The notes under the pieces: generated by a model | Seen by the model: the letters and a program-made list of their open reading frames with translations, nothing else | What the model was told of the DNA's origin: nothing | The model's database searches: none | Shown here: positions 54,074 through 64,000 of the stretch, in pieces | How positions within the stretch are numbered: position 1 is the first letter of the stretch | Layout: each line of letters begins with the position of its first letter | Source of the DNA: Candidatus Electrothrix communis | Lineage (GTDB): Bacteria; Desulfobacterota; Desulfobulbia; Desulfobulbales; Desulfobulbaceae | Assembly: GCA_030644725.1 (NCBI GenBank) | Contig: CP130629.1 | Span: forward strand, 2,705,501-2,769,500 | DNA: 64,000 nucleotides | Direction of reading: 5' to 3' | Program-made: the position numbers and the translations under genes

Positions 54074-55528
54074 ATGAATATGCTGCCGGACACTCAGCTT
54101 GTCTTTGTTACAGGAGAAGGCTTGGTTACCGACCAATTATCTTTCCATATCCTTTTGAACGACAAAATAATGCCTATTTTTTTTACCTCTCTCAAAAAAT
54201 ATACTGTCGGAATGACGATTGTCTTTTTCCTTGTCGCATTAACTGTTGCAGGCATTGCCTTGCTTCATTCTCCTATGTTTCAAGCAGAAGCACGCATCAA
54301 TATACCGGAAATAAAAAGAGAAGGAAGAACAGAGAAACCATCTGACAGGGCCATGCCAAGCACCTCTCTCCCCAACGCTCCTGTGCATCAAGGAATAACC
54401 TTGCAAACAGCAGTTGAAATACTTCAGGGCAATGTGCTGGCCGAACAGGTCATGACAGCCATAGGGATAACGCAACTTTTCCCAGGCCTTGAACAGAACA
54501 CGCAAGGTGAAGAAGATTTCCTTTCCCATGCCCTTGCTGCCTTTCAGCAGCAGCTGACAGTCACACCGATCAAGGAAACCCGCATCATAAAAATTACTTT
54601 TCAGCATCCAGATGCAGCAATGTCTGCCCAGGTTGCCGAAACCCTCGTCCGATTATTCCAAAAGGAATACAGGGGGTTCCAACATCCTCAAGAGGCATTG
54701 CAAAACGAACAGCTTCTGTTCTCACGCCAAAAAATGCATCAGGCAGCACGGGCCTTGTCCATGTTCCAACAAAAGAACCAGCTTTTTATCGTTGGAGAGG
54801 ATCCTGAAAAAATCACGCAGCAATATGACAAGCTGCAAACACTGCTCTCTACAGAGCAAGTGGATCTGCATGAGCAGTTAACTCAGCTGAACAAATTGGA
54901 AGAGCATTACGCAAATACTCTCAAGCCAGACACACAGGACAGGGAGCAGATGAAGCGAGAAGAGTTCACCGAGGAAAGGAAGGACCTCCTTCGTTTGAAG
55001 ATCTACGAGCAAAATCTTAGAGAAAAATATGGAGAAGGAGGCACAGGGGATCGACTTATTGCCAGTGTCCGCCTCCAGATCACGTCGTTAGAAAAACTCC
55101 TGTATACGCAAGCCGGGGTCCCAGAAAAAGAACACAAGGAGCTGCAAGATACTGCGGAGCAAGTTGTTCTTGCCAAAATTACCCATCGCAAGCAGCAGGA
55201 AAAAACAGACCTCTTGCAACGACAGATCCACCAATTAGAAAATAAATTACAGCGCGTGACAGAGCAGGACGGAGTGATAAGCGAACTCCGCCAACAGGCT
55301 GAAAATACCAGAAAAGCATATGTGGGCCTTATTGAAGAGATTGCCGCAGAACAAAAAAACAGCGAACATTCTGAACAAATACGGATTATTGAGAAGCCTG
55401 TGAAGCCGCCTGCACCGATCAAACCACAAAAAAAACATATTGTGCTTCTGGCCCTTGCTTGCGGCTTGATCGGCAGTCTTTTATACGGGATGCTACAGCT
55501 GCTTCGTAACGGCGCATCAGCACATTGA
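54074..55528 (+). CDS. Wzz/GumC-type polysaccharide chain-length or co-polymerase protein
   Basis: The 484-residue chain has the classic layout of one membrane helix near the N-terminus (about residues 45-66), a long periplasmic coiled coil (about 190-430) and a second helix near the C-terminus (VLLALACGLIGSLLYGMLQL). The proximal domain has the IKETRIIKITFQHPD pattern and the distal part RIIEKPVKPPAPIKP just before the last helix. Such proteins set polymer length in surface polysaccharide export. No glycosyltransferase or export gene is in the window, so this is either the edge of a locus or an isolated gene. The start could be M1 or M33 (54170). Confidence 0.85.
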   Translation: MNMLPDTQLVFVTGEGLVTDQLSFHILLNDKIMPIFFTSLKKYTVGMTIVFFLVALTVAGIALLHSPMFQAEARINIPEIKREGRTEKPSDRAMPSTSLPNAPVHQGITLQTAVEILQGNVLAEQVMTAIGITQLFPGLEQNTQGEEDFLSHALAAFQQQLTVTPIKETRIIKITFQHPDAAMSAQVAETLVRLFQKEYRGFQHPQEALQNEQLLFSRQKMHQAARALSMFQQKNQLFIVGEDPEKITQQYDKLQTLLSTEQVDLHEQLTQLNKLEEHYANTLKPDTQDREQMKREEFTEERKDLLRLKIYEQNLREKYGEGGTGDRLIASVRLQITSLEKLLYTQAGVPEKEHKELQDTAEQVVLAKITHRKQQEKTDLLQRQIHQLENKLQRVTEQDGVISELRQQAENTRKAYVGLIEEIAAEQKNSEHSEQIRIIEKPVKPPAPIKPQKKHIVLLALACGLIGSLLYGMLQLLRNGASAH

Positions 55529-55573
55529 TTGCAAGACCGCACAGCTGCCCGAATCCCCCTTCTTAAAAGGGTT

Positions 55574-56056
55574 CTACTTGGCCACTGAACCCTTGGCTGT
55601 CTGTTGGATAGAACCCTGTATACTTTTCATGACAGAGGCTTGGACGCTCTCCTGAATGGAACCCATATTCTCAGCCATAACTTTCTTTTGCATTTCCGCC
55701 ATGATGTCAGAACTGATAAATGTTTCACCCATAGTCTTTTCCATCATTTTGCTCATTTCCTCATCCATCATTCCGATCACTGCCGGACCAGGACCAGGCT
55801 GCATACCACTCGCTGCCGGAGCCGGAGCATTTGCTGGCATAGTTACTGGCGTAGTTGCTTGCATCTGTCCGGCGCTCATGCCGGGAGCCGGATCAACTGC
55901 TCCCCCTTTATTCAGAGCCTGTTTGATCTTAGCAAAATCAAGTTGAACCTTGGTTCCTTCCGCCATGACGACATTGGCAGCTGCCAGCATAAAACAGCCT
56001 GTGAGCAGTATTGCGACAGCAAAATTTTCCCTCTTTTTTTTCCGCTTCAGTTGCAT
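55574..56056 (-). CDS. Secreted low-complexity protein (160 aa)
   Basis: The start at 56056 (MQLKRKKKREN) follows AAGGAG at the proper distance; the frame opens earlier but lacks one. A basic stretch and hydrophobic helix form a signal peptide, cut near VVMA. The mature protein has a Pro/Ala/Gly/Met-rich middle and an Ala/Met/Gln helix-rich end with repeats of SIQ and SVQ patterns. I know no family. A 250-base gap follows on its upstream side. Confidence 0.6.
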   Translation of the reverse strand: MQLKRKKKRENFAVAILLTGCFMLAAANVVMAEGTKVQLDFAKIKQALNKGGAVDPAPGMSAGQMQATTPVTMPANAPAPAASGMQPGPGPAVIGMMDEEMSKMMEKTMGETFISSDIMAEMQKKVMAENMGSIQESVQASVMKSIQGSIQQTAKGSVAK

Positions 56057-56306
56057 CGTTTTTCTCCTTTTCGACAAAACCATTAATCTCTTTCCTCTTG
56101 AATAATCCAGCGTTGAACATGATGTTCTTAACGATAAATACTCAGCGACAATCTCGCCTGTCAATGCATTTTTCATCGAATATGCTGCTCGCATATTTTT
56201 TTTGACACTCTTCCAAAGCTGAATCAAGCAGCTTCCTCGGTATCTCTTTAAAATGTTTTGATCTCTTCGACGTATTCCAACAAGACCGACTCAGAGACGC
56301 GTACCA

Positions 56307-57197
56307 TCAGCTCTTAATAAGCCGTCGCCTTTTTTTCACTTTTTGATCAAACATGCAGGTATCTGCCTCTTTGATCAGTTCTTCATACGTCATATCGTCT
56401 TCCGGGCCGAATTCCGCAAAACCGTAACTGAAATCAATAGGGATACTGTAAAGTTCTTTTTTATTTAAAATCTCCTGAAGCCTACTGACAAGATTTTCCA
56501 TGTCTGCAAGATTTGCATCGGGAAAAACAAGCATGAATTCATCTCCGCCCATTCGAAAGAGATAGTCGGATGCCCTAATATTGTCTGTAAAGGCATTGAC
56601 AACTGTCTTAATGAGTTCGTCCCCCGCATCATGACCATAGGTGTCATTAACAATCTTCAACTTGTCAATATCTACATAACAGACAACGAATTTTTTTTTC
56701 TCCCTCTGTGATACATTGATTTCTCGATTCAGGACATGGAAGGCGTAGCGACGATTGAAGACACCGGTCATTTCATCGGTCACCGACATCTTCTTCATTT
56801 TTTCCATCGCTTTTTTCAGTTTTAGATGAACATTTATTCTGGCCTGTACCTCTTCCTTCACAAAAGGTTTAGTAATGTAATCCCCGCCGCCCGCATCAAA
56901 GGCCCTGATGACATCTTCTGTACCCGACAGAGCGGTTATGAAGATGACTGGAATATCTCTGCTCTGTTCGTTTTTTTTCATGCGCCGACATGTCTCCAGT
57001 CCGTCCATATCCGGCATCATGATGTCCATAAGAACGAGATCCGGCAATTTTGTCTGGAGGAAATCAAGTGCCTGCCGACCGTTTTGCGCTACTGCCACTT
57101 TCAATCCGTTTTCCTTAACAATATTGGCGACTACCTGCAGGTTGTGAGGATTGTCGTCAACAATCAGGATCAGTGCCTGTTCAGCTAAGCCAATCAT
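56307..57197 (-). CDS. Response regulator with GGDEF diguanylate cyclase domain
   Basis: The 296-residue protein has an N-terminal receiver domain ([13 protein letters not shown]; phospho-acceptor in [18 protein letters not shown] motif near residue 110) and a GGDEF domain with intact MGGDEF. The inhibitory I-site RASD lies five residues before GGDEF, so the product is probably feedback inhibited. It makes cyclic di-GMP when phosphorylated. Its first four bases overlap the stop codon of the large hybrid kinase (57194-57197), which is its likely partner. Confidence 0.93.
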   Translation of the reverse strand: MIGLAEQALILIVDDNPHNLQVVANIVKENGLKVAVAQNGRQALDFLQTKLPDLVLMDIMMPDMDGLETCRRMKKNEQSRDIPVIFITALSGTEDVIRAFDAGGGDYITKPFVKEEVQARINVHLKLKKAMEKMKKMSVTDEMTGVFNRRYAFHVLNREINVSQREKKKFVVCYVDIDKLKIVNDTYGHDAGDELIKTVVNAFTDNIRASDYLFRMGGDEFMLVFPDANLADMENLVSRLQEILNKKELYSIPIDFSYGFAEFGPEDDMTYEELIKEADTCMFDQKVKKRRRLIKS

Positions 57198-60100
57198 TCT
57201 TTCCTCCTTTGTATTGTGTTCAACAGCGTTTCGAAGTCGCCTAATATTTTCTGAATGCCGTTGATTTCAAAGTGCTGGACCGCGCTGAGCAGATTTTCCC
57301 CATAGGTGCGCAGTTCCTGTGCATTATGCTTCTGCGCCAGAGCTATGAGTCGCCGGGCGAAATCTTCAGCCGTATCCATCTCCATGGCGCCTTGCAGGCC
57401 CTGCCACATCTCCGCCATTTCACCATTCAAACGCAGAATCAGATCCGGGAGCCGCTCAATGCCTGAGAGGTTCGAGTCCTGCATTGCTTCAGATGATAAG
57501 CTCTTCGCTTCTGTTTCAGTTTCAGAACAGGGGATAAAATGAGCCAACTCTGCAAGAAGACTGTTCCGGTCAACAGGTTTGAAGAGACAGCCGTCAAAAC
57601 CGGCTTTTTCTATTCTCTCCTTTTCATCGACGCTTTTAGACGCAGTGAAAGCAATCACGGAAATATGTTTTGCTGTCGATTTTTCCTTCAACCTTCTCAG
57701 GGTTTCATAACCGTCCATGTTCGGCATTTTAATATCCATAAAAATAACCTGAGGCGCAGACTTTTTAACTGAAATTAAGGCCTCTTTTCCGCTTGTTACC
57801 TCAATAACCTCCAGACCAGATCCATCCAGAAACAGCCTGAATAATTGACGGTTCGCCTCCGTGTCATCGACCACCATAACCCTGGAGGCTTGAAATTTCT
57901 TTCGAGCGGGATCAGCGATATTATGTTCTTGGGATGAGTTTACGGCCTGCAGGGCGTCAGATTGAATATTATGCAGGGTTATCGTGAATTCGGAGCCTTT
58001 TCCGGCAGTACTTCGTAAGGTAACATCACCGTTCAGCATTTCCACCAGTCGCTTGGTGATAGTCAGTCCCAACCCTGTTCCTTCATATTTTCGGGTACGC
58101 TGGCCGTCCTGCTGGCGGAAAGACTCGAATATGACGTCCTGCTGACTTTCCTCAATCCCTATGCCTGTGTCTTGTACTGAAATGAGAAGATCGCCCCCGC
58201 CTTGACTGTCGTTTTTTCGAATCAGCCGGACCGTCAGTTTGATCCAGCCCTTATCAGTGAACTTTACCGCATTTCCCAACAGATTCAGGAGGACCTGTCT
58301 GAGCCGAGTTTCATCAGAGAGCAGGGCTGAGGGGAGATCAGGAGCGATCTCAACGATGAAATCCAGATGCTTTTCCAAGATTTTTTGCGAAAAGATCTGT
58401 TCTATTTCGTGGCATATTTCTCGCAGATCAATATATTCCCAGTGCAGCTCCAATTTCCCCGCTTCAATTTTAGAAAGATCCAGTATGTCATTGATCAGGG
58501 TTAACAGGCTTTTGCCAGCTATTCGGATTGATTTTAAATATTTTTTTTGTTGTTTGTCAATGACCTGAGAGGCCAGGATATCAGAAAAGCCTAGTATTGC
58601 ATTCATCGGCGTCCTGATTTCATGACTCATATTCGCCAGGAACTCACTCTTGGCCTGGCTGGCTGCCTCTGCCACCTCTTTTGCTTGGAGCAACTCTTCC
58701 CTGGCCTGATTTCGTTCAAGGACATGACCGAGACGTTCGGCAAGGGCGTTGATCAAACTGCGTTCTTCCGCGACAAATGGTCCTTCATGAATATCTGGCA
58801 TTTTTTCAAGGTAGACGACCTTGATGCTGCCAACTTTTTCTCCATAGACAAAGATATCCTGAACCTGTCGCCACGCGGTTTCTTTAAAATTCTTTGTTTG
58901 ATATATTTTCCCGTTGACCTCAATTTGTCCGCAGGTGATTTTCGGATACTTCCAGGAAGCAGGGAGGAGCTCCACTGTTCCAGAAAAAATTGCCGCGACA
59001 TTTTCGCTTTCCTCAATAAGCGAAGCGACCCCGTAAAGACAATTCAATTCTTTGACCCGCTCAGCCAGATCAGAGGTTTTCTCTCGAAGTGCCTGTTCAG
59101 TCGATTTTTGTTCAGTAATATCCATCTGGATAGCGACAAATCCTTTGACGTTGTCCTGTTGATCGATAATAGGAGAGATGGTCTGTCGGGCGCTGTATAC
59201 CTTACCGTTTTTGCGGCGGTTCATTATTTCCTCCTCCCAGGAGTCTCCGCCCAGTATGGTCTTCCATAATTTTGAAAAGTAGGAGGCGGGCATCTCTCCT
59301 GAGTCGAGAAGTTTCGGAGTGCAACCGAAGACTTCTTTTGCCGGATAGCCGGTAATTTTTTCAAAAGCCGGGTTCACGTATTCAATAATACCCTCCTTGT
59401 CGGTAAGGTATATAGCATGACCGGCTTCATTGACCGCCTTTTGAAATTTCGTCAGTTTTTCTTCGCGTTTTTTTCGTTCGCTGATATCGCGGATAATAGC
59501 GGTGAACATCCGTTTTCCATCCAAATCCATCAGATTCACGGAAAGAGCCATAGGAAAAACAGAGCCGTCTTTGCGTCTGCCCGGCACCTCACGACCACTT
59601 CCGATAATTTGCGCATTTCCAGTCGTCTTGTAATTTTCAAGATACATGTCGTGCTGACTGTAATGGGGCTCCGGCATCAACATATTAACCTTTTTGCCAA
59701 TCACCTCGTCTGCCTGAAAGCCAAAAATTGACTCGGCGGCTGGATTAAAAAATTCAATAATTCCAAATCTGTCTATGGTTATTACTCCGTCAATCAGATT
59801 ATCGACAACAGCGCGAATCCTCACCTCACTTTTTTTTAGCCTGGCTCCGGTCTTTTCACGTTCGGAAATTTCCTGTTCCAGCTCCTTGTTGGCTGTATAT
59901 AAATCAGCTCTTCTTTGACGCGCTAATTTTTTCAACTGCCCCCGCCGCCGCTCTAGCTTTTCAGTATAACCAAATATTTTAAACATATACAGCACAAGAA
60001 AAAAACAGAGCAGCAGAGATACGACAAGCACGAACCACGACAAGATGAAACTCTGTGATTTTTTATAGACGGCTGACGGTGTCAAGAGAAGTTTCCAATG

Positions 60101-61030
60101 CCGTCCTCCGACCTCAAAGATACTTTCCAGATGATACTCCGATGCAATTCGTTGCATATCCGGTGAGGAGTCCACGCCGTCGCCAGCTGCGAAATACAGC
60201 AACTGATCAGTTTGTCTGCTTGATACGTCGCACAGATAAAGATTCATCAACCTCGGTGTGTCAACAAATAAATTCTCTCGAACGACCTGACCAATGCGCA
60301 GAACTCCGACAGAAAAACCTTCCAGGTATGCGTGCCTCGCTTTCACGGTGTCCAGGGGCACCCCATGTTTGTAGACAGGAGATAAAATCAGCACTCCGGA
60401 TTCGTCCCCTCCTTCCTGCACCAAGGTGATTTTTTCCGTCACCACAATTTCACCGCTGTTTCTGGCCTGCTGTATGCTTTTCAGGCGCTTGTTGTTAGAG
60501 GCGATATCAAAGCCCAAGGCGGCTTCGTTTCCTTTAAGCGGCTCAATATAGTAGACTATGACATATTCCGGTCGTACGCCTGCCCGCACCGTTTTTTCTT
60601 CTGAATTTTTTTCGGTAAATTGAAAATATTGAAAACCCTCATGCTGTCCGGCTTTTTCATAAATGAGCCGCTGATCGTCACGGATTCTTGGATTCCATGA
60701 GACAGCCTGCATACCGGGGTAGGTTTCAAGAACCTTCTCCGCAAACCCCTTAAATTCTTTTCGAGAGGCACCGTCAGTATGCTCCAAAAAATTACCGATA
60801 AATTGAACGGCGATCTGATACTCGTGGAATGCTTCTTCAAGCTGGCCTGCCTGATTTCTGGCCAATTGTTCAAAGTCAAACTCAAAACGCCCTTTCTCCC
60901 AGTTGAGGACGGTACAGAATGCTGTCAGTGACAAAAACAGGCAGACTCCTGAAGCCAGCAGCAGGAATAGTCGACGGATTGAAGAAAATGATTTATCTTG
61001 TTGTTTATCTGTCAGCTGCATTAGCTTCAA
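57194..61030 (-). CDS. CHASE-PAS-PAS-GAF hybrid histidine kinase with receiver domain
   Basis: The 1278-residue protein starts at M1 or M4 ([11 protein letters not shown]). A membrane helix (about 20-42) precedes a CHASE-type periplasmic sensor (about 75-310) and a second helix (about 335-358). A coiled coil, two PAS domains (about 410-530 and 535-660) and a GAF-like part follow. HisKA contains [19 protein letters not shown]; the ATPase domain has [19 protein letters not shown] and [11 protein letters not shown]. The receiver near residue 1090 has [12 protein letters not shown] and [12 protein letters not shown]. The C-terminal 90 residues resemble an Hpt domain without an obvious phospho-acceptor His. 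The gene is the upstream, overlapping partner of the GGDEF regulator. Confidence 0.92.
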   Translation of the reverse strand: MKLMQLTDKQQDKSFSSIRRLFLLLASGVCLFLSLTAFCTVLNWEKGRFEFDFEQLARNQAGQLEEAFHEYQIAVQFIGNFLEHTDGASRKEFKGFAEKVLETYPGMQAVSWNPRIRDDQRLIYEKAGQHEGFQYFQFTEKNSEEKTVRAGVRPEYVIVYYIEPLKGNEAALGFDIASNNKRLKSIQQARNSGEIVVTEKITLVQEGGDESGVLILSPVYKHGVPLDTVKARHAYLEGFSVGVLRIGQVVRENLFVDTPRLMNLYLCDVSSRQTDQLLYFAAGDGVDSSPDMQRIASEYHLESIFEVGGRHWKLLLTPSAVYKKSQSFILSWFVLVVSLLLCFFLVLYMFKIFGYTEKLERRRGQLKKLARQRRADLYTANKELEQEISEREKTGARLKKSEVRIRAVVDNLIDGVITIDRFGIIEFFNPAAESIFGFQADEVIGKKVNMLMPEPHYSQHDMYLENYKTTGNAQIIGSGREVPGRRKDGSVFPMALSVNLMDLDGKRMFTAIIRDISERKKREEKLTKFQKAVNEAGHAIYLTDKEGIIEYVNPAFEKITGYPAKEVFGCTPKLLDSGEMPASYFSKLWKTILGGDSWEEEIMNRRKNGKVYSARQTISPIIDQQDNVKGFVAIQMDITEQKSTEQALREKTSDLAERVKELNCLYGVASLIEESENVAAIFSGTVELLPASWKYPKITCGQIEVNGKIYQTKNFKETAWRQVQDIFVYGEKVGSIKVVYLEKMPDIHEGPFVAEERSLINALAERLGHVLERNQAREELLQAKEVAEAASQAKSEFLANMSHEIRTPMNAILGFSDILASQVIDKQQKKYLKSIRIAGKSLLTLINDILDLSKIEAGKLELHWEYIDLREICHEIEQIFSQKILEKHLDFIVEIAPDLPSALLSDETRLRQVLLNLLGNAVKFTDKGWIKLTVRLIRKNDSQGGGDLLISVQDTGIGIEESQQDVIFESFRQQDGQRTRKYEGTGLGLTITKRLVEMLNGDVTLRSTAGKGSEFTITLHNIQSDALQAVNSSQEHNIADPARKKFQASRVMVVDDTEANRQLFRLFLDGSGLEVIEVTSGKEALISVKKSAPQVIFMDIKMPNMDGYETLRRLKEKSTAKHISVIAFTASKSVDEKERIEKAGFDGCLFKPVDRNSLLAELAHFIPCSETETEAKSLSSEAMQDSNLSGIERLPDLILRLNGEMAEMWQGLQGAMEMDTAEDFARRLIALAQKHNAQELRTYGENLLSAVQHFEINGIQKILGDFETLLNTIQRRKE

Positions 61031-61465
61031 TCACCTTGTGTAGTTATAAAAGATATCATGGTAGTCAGCGTTTTTTTGAGCCGCCGCAGCTCGGAGTTAA
61101 CAATGCATTATAGTGATGAGTAATGGATGAATAATTTTCTTGCTTATTGTTCAGAATCAGCATAGCAGAATTTCATCCTCAGCTCAATGCAGGAGTACCC
61201 TGATTCTTTTGATAATCTGATAAGATAAGATATTGTCAGTTATTAAATTGAACGGACCTGTTCCTGTTATCCGGCAACGGGAACAAAACGCTATTTCAAT
61301 ATTTACAAAACCTTTACAATTTATTCCTTGATAAACAAATTTTCTTTACATTCATTGTCTATAGTACAAACACAAGCAAGAGGGAACACAGGATCCACGC
61401 CCTGTACGTACCTCTGCCCAACAAAGAAATGATTCACCACCACTCATAATAATTGGAGGAACAAC
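61031..61465. other. Intergenic region between the hybrid kinase and the Spy-like gene
   Basis: These 435 bases separate divergent genes. The half nearer the Spy-like gene is AT-rich with several TTTACA and TATAGT-like boxes, but no pair has good spacing. No terminator or repeat stands out. Confidence 0.35.
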
Positions 61466-62065
61466 ATGAAAAAACGTCTCAATAAAAAAATCGCTACTGC
61501 TGTACTGGCCGGTCTACTTACGATATCCTTTCTTCCCATGACGGCAAATGCCTGTCGTAGAGGAGGCGGGCAAGGACAAGGCAGTGGCTGCGCTATGAAA
61601 GGCGGACAAAACGGAAAACATTTCGGTGGTGCTTTGGGTGTCTGGAAAAACGCACAGGCAGTAAAAGATCTGGGGCTGAGCGCTGATCAGGTCGGCAAGC
61701 TGAAAGATGCTGATTTTGCGGCCCGAGAAAAACAGCTGGCCCTGCGGGCGGAGATGGACAGCCTGCACCTGAAAATGGAGCAGCTTTTTTCAGCAGATAC
61801 AGTAGATGAAGATGCTGTACGGAAATTATCGAAAAAGATAGCAATCATCAAAGGCCAGATGATTGAGCAACGGACCGAAACCCGCCTGATCCTCCGGAAA
61901 TTGTTCACCCCAGAGCAGCATGACAAACTGAGTACCCTGCGACAAAACCGCCGCAGTGCTGGACAGGGGAAGAACGGTATGAATAAATCCTGCAAAATGA
62001 ACGGTCAGGGCGGGGGAGGTAATGGTAACGGTAAAGGCATGAACAAAGGCCAGGGAAGAATGTAA
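61466..62065 (+). CDS. Spy/CpxP-like periplasmic chaperone or metal-sensor protein
   Basis: The 199-residue protein follows TTGGAGGAAC. The signal peptide is clear and ends near ANA. The mature N-terminus is Gly/Cys-rich (CRRGGGQGQGSGCAMKGG), the central helix region has DLGLSADQVGKLKDADFAAREKQLALR and LFTPEQHDKLSTLRQNRR, typical of Spy/CpxP LTxxQ-like helical hairpins (here LSADQ and FTPEQ), and the tail is Gly/Asn/Lys-rich. These proteins bind unfolded proteins or zinc in the periplasm. The extended tail is unusual. Confidence 0.82.
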   Translation: MKKRLNKKIATAVLAGLLTISFLPMTANACRRGGGQGQGSGCAMKGGQNGKHFGGALGVWKNAQAVKDLGLSADQVGKLKDADFAAREKQLALRAEMDSLHLKMEQLFSADTVDEDAVRKLSKKIAIIKGQMIEQRTETRLILRKLFTPEQHDKLSTLRQNRRSAGQGKNGMNKSCKMNGQGGGGNGNGKGMNKGQGRM

Positions 62066-62081
62066 TCCCACAAAGTCCTCG

Positions 62082-62109
62082 GTAGGGACACGGCACGCCG
62101 TGCCCCTAC
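62082..62109. repeat. Second copy of the palindromic GTAGGG element
   Basis: GTAGGGACACGG and CCGTGCCCCTAC surround a CACG loop. It is 27 of 28 bases identical to the copy at 47463-47490 and sits just downstream of a gene stop in both cases, like a REP or terminator-like element. Confidence 0.8.
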
Positions 62110-62194
62110 TGTGTTCTCCTTTTTTGCATACCGCCTTGCACACCGGGCAGGCAGTAAACAATACCATTAATTTTTACATATAAAATATTGCCCC

Positions 62195-62692
62195 ATGAAA
62201 ATGACGCGTGATTGGATCACCCCCATAACAACAGGAGCATTCCTGCTGACCGCCGTGACCGGCGTTCTCCTTTTTTTCCATGCAGCCACCGGCCTGAACA
62301 AAGCTGTTCACGAATGGCTGAGCTGGGTTTTTCTGGTCGGTGCGGTTGTGCATCTTGTGCTTAATTTCGCACCCTTTAAAAAATACCTCACCCAGCGCAA
62401 GGCGCAGGTGCTGATGGGCAGCTTTGTCCTGCTTTTGGCACTCAGTTTTGTACCGATGGGCGAAGAAGGTCATCATGATTCTCCGTTTGTACCGTCGATC
62501 AAGGCCTTGGCCCAAGCACCGCTGACGACTCTGGCCCAAGTTGCCCGAATCAGCCCGGAACAACTGCGTGAGCGACTGGCAGGTGAAGGACTTGCTGTCA
62601 ATTCTGACCAACAGACCATCAGTGAACTGGTCGGCGATGATTTCCGCGCTCAAGTACACCTTTTAGAGGAGTTACTCGAAGAAGAGCATTAA
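62195..62692 (+). CDS. DUF4405-like membrane protein
   Basis: The 165-residue product has three hydrophobic helices (about 10-30, 40-60 and 72-86) with His residues in FHAATGL, VHEWLSW and AVVHLVLNF. DUF4405 proteins carry such His pairs and are thought to hold heme b, hence a possible membrane electron carrier. A periplasmic or cytoplasmic tail of about 75 residues follows. The start is either 62195 or the ATG at 62201; no ribosome binding site decides. The gene follows the Spy-like gene in the same direction, 129 bases on. Confidence 0.75.
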   Translation: MKMTRDWITPITTGAFLLTAVTGVLLFFHAATGLNKAVHEWLSWVFLVGAVVHLVLNFAPFKKYLTQRKAQVLMGSFVLLLALSFVPMGEEGHHDSPFVPSIKALAQAPLTTLAQVARISPEQLRERLAGEGLAVNSDQQTISELVGDDFRAQVHLLEELLEEEH

Positions 62693-62952
62693 CCTTCTCT
62701 TCCTGTACAACAACTCACACAACGATCTCTCGCCTTAAATTTTCGACCCTTCCGCCGCCTTTCTTCTCCTGCCGTTGCATCTCCTTCTCTCCGGCTATAC
62801 GGTGGTTGGGTTGGGATTTTTAAAAGACAGGGGATGACCTGCTGTCAGCAGGCATATTGCTCCCCTTTTTGATATCTGACCTATTGTGAAAGAATCAGCC
62901 TTTAAGGCTGTATTCCATTGCATCCTACAGCTCATTGTCTACGCACATAGGG

Positions 62953-63312
62953 TCATCGTCCAGCGTACATAGGGTCATCACCCGTTCCTATTTCAAACTC
63001 GTTCGCGACAAAGACACCGTTAAAACGGCTGCCTTTCACGGTGATTTTCGCACCAAAATGGGCTTTGGACTGATCGCCTTTGATTACGGTCTGCTCAGTA
63101 ACTATAACCTTTTCATCCTCCACCATCCATGTACCGACAGGCCAGGCGATTCCGGGCGTTTCTTTCACTATACCGCTAAATTCCTTACTCGGTCCAGCCG
63201 CTGCCACCTGTACAGATGCCAACGTAAGCAGAAGCATCATAACGGGTACAGCGAAGTAAACGCTGCGATATTGATCGCGAAACACTCTGTTATTTAATTT
63301 TTGATTACACAT
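62953..63312 (-). CDS. Secreted DUF5666-like protein
   Basis: The start at 63312 follows AGGAGGAGG. The 119-residue protein has a signal peptide (VYFAVPVMMLLLTLASVQVAAA) and a beta-rich OB-like domain (EFSGIVKETPG, WMVEDEKVIV, GAKITVKGSRFNGVFVANEFEI) characteristic of DUF5666-like periplasmic proteins. The end (GDDPMYAGR) falls in a short DNA duplication, so the last residues may have changed recently. The function is unknown. Confidence 0.75.
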   Translation of the reverse strand: MCNQKLNNRVFRDQYRSVYFAVPVMMLLLTLASVQVAAAGPSKEFSGIVKETPGIAWPVGTWMVEDEKVIVTEQTVIKGDQSKAHFGAKITVKGSRFNGVFVANEFEIGTGDDPMYAGR

Positions 63313-63862
63313 ATGTCCTCCTCCTTTAGTACAATTTCTCAATACTGATATTTATTCCTATATAACATCTTTTACTTTAGTCGATTTCAAAAAGCAAACT
63401 ATTTTTATACCTCCCATACTCACAAAATCACCACCATGACCCAACAGATTGATTTTCATTGCAATACCAATTATAGTGTTTATTCAAAAATTAATACTAC
63501 TCAATAATTATTTGCAATATACTCCTGATCGATGCAAGGCTTAGGAATCAATAAATGCCTTTATCAGCATGACAACATATCCCGCAAAACTTCAAGGGAC
63601 GTCGCTTTTCCCTTACCGCTGGAGTGGTCTTTAGCTATTTCTCGGCATGAACAAAAAATACTCCGACTGCTTTTTTTTTATTGACTTTTCCAGACTAAAA
63701 CTGTTTGCTTTTCTTTGAAAATCTCTTGAAAAAACTGTCTTCTCAACGTGACGCATCAGTAAAAGTACTTGGCATTCATAATACCGCCAGTGCATTTGGT
63801 CGTTTTTTGCACTCCAACCGTCAAACTCTCAAATCTCTTCATTCAACAGGAGGAACAGCATA
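63313..63862. other. Long intergenic region before the thiol peroxidase
   Basis: These 550 AT-rich bases contain no supportable gene. The right part includes the promoter area of tpx, and CAGGAGGA directly before its start codon. No repeat or RNA motif was recognised. Confidence 0.4.
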
Positions 63863-63988
63863 ATGGCTCAAGTGACATTTCAAGGCACAGCGGTCAACAC
63901 GATAGGAGACCTGCCAACTGTAGGACAAGACGCGCCTGATTTCACCTTAACAAATAATGACATGAATGACGTTTCATTAGTATCTTAA
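63863..63988 (+). pseudogene. tpx: N-terminal fragment of thiol peroxidase (Tpx)
   Basis: The first 41 codons match the Tpx family start: AQVTFQGTAVNTIGDLP, then VGQDAPDFTLTNNDMNDVSL. A strong AGGAGGA precedes the ATG. A stop (TAA 63986-63988) follows at codon 42, before the catalytic Cys, and the sequence after it no longer resembles Tpx. The window ends 12 bases later, so this may be a contig-end artefact rather than a real truncation. An intact Tpx would be about 165 residues and reduce peroxides with thioredoxin. Confidence 0.7.
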
Positions 63989-64000
63989 TTATTATTTTCG

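Noticed and set aside
61031-61465. A sigma-54 promoter for the Spy-like gene
   Set aside because: No GG-N10-GC pair with the needed bases was found in the region.
1-64000. CRISPR arrays
   Set aside because: No regularly spaced direct repeats with unique spacers were seen; the only repeats found are pairs.

Overview
The window looks like a chromosomal segment of a Gram-negative, anaerobic Desulfobacterota bacterium. The likeliest order is Desulfobulbales, possibly a cable-bacterium relative. This rests on gene content only: membrane-anchored multi-c-heme cytochromes, a rubredoxin plus glutamate-synthase-domain protein beside an ASKHA ferredoxin, a YedE-type selenium transporter, large PAS sensor kinases, and dispersed GTAGGG palindromes. 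There is no rRNA gene and no complete tRNA gene, so the taxonomy is an inference.

Layout. 0-2.4 kb: a Sel1-repeat protein cut by the left edge, then a TraB-family membrane protein. 2.4-8.7 kb (minus): a probable operon reading ASKHA ferredoxin, rubredoxin/glutamate-synthase-domain protein, and two tandem tetraheme membrane cytochromes, the first of them frameshifted. 9-10.8 kb: TetR regulator and RND adaptor, translationally coupled. 10.8-12.1 kb (minus): a NhaA-like antiporter lacking two acidic residues considered important in the family. 12.3-14.8 kb: an AT-rich insert with a frameshifted KAP-type P-loop NTPase, bounded by two related tRNA-T-arm-like repeats. 15-16 kb: dsbB-dsbA pair. 16-17.7 kb (minus): PAS sensor kinase. 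18-21.3 kb: RND pump subunit, probably the partner of the adaptor 7 kb upstream. 21.9-36.7 kb: a 15-kb cassette of three consecutive genes, two giant proteins of unknown function with a PhoD-like metallophosphatase between them, behind a near-consensus promoter. 36.8-46.5 kb: TMEM43-family protein, NADAR N-glycosidase with a small zinc-ribbon membrane protein, ABC-F ATPase, three small membrane proteins, GyrI-like protein, a small secreted protein and an orphan 482-aa protein that may be mobile. 46.8 kb: outer-membrane barrel. 47.5-53.9 kb (minus): a seven-gene probable operon combining a DASS-type anion transporter, two periplasmic binding proteins, two TPR proteins, a secreted beta-helix protein and YedE. 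54-55.5 kb: Wzz-type protein. 55.6-61 kb (minus): secreted low-complexity protein, diguanylate cyclase response regulator and its overlapping hybrid kinase. 61.4-64 kb: Spy/CpxP-like protein, DUF4405-like membrane protein, DUF5666-like secreted protein, and the first 41 codons of a thiol peroxidase that stop just before the window end.

Two points govern how this annotation should be read. First, seven frameshifts in four genes can each be repaired by adding exactly one base to a homopolymer run, and each repaired gene has a whole number of codons. That bias suggests homopolymer undercalls in the assembly as much as real gene decay, so the affected genes may be functional. Second, the best candidate for an undescribed system is the 21.9-36.7 kb cassette. 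Its proteins lack signal peptides and transmembrane anchors and show Fn3-like, PhoD-like and concanavalin-like modules, but I recognise no named system.
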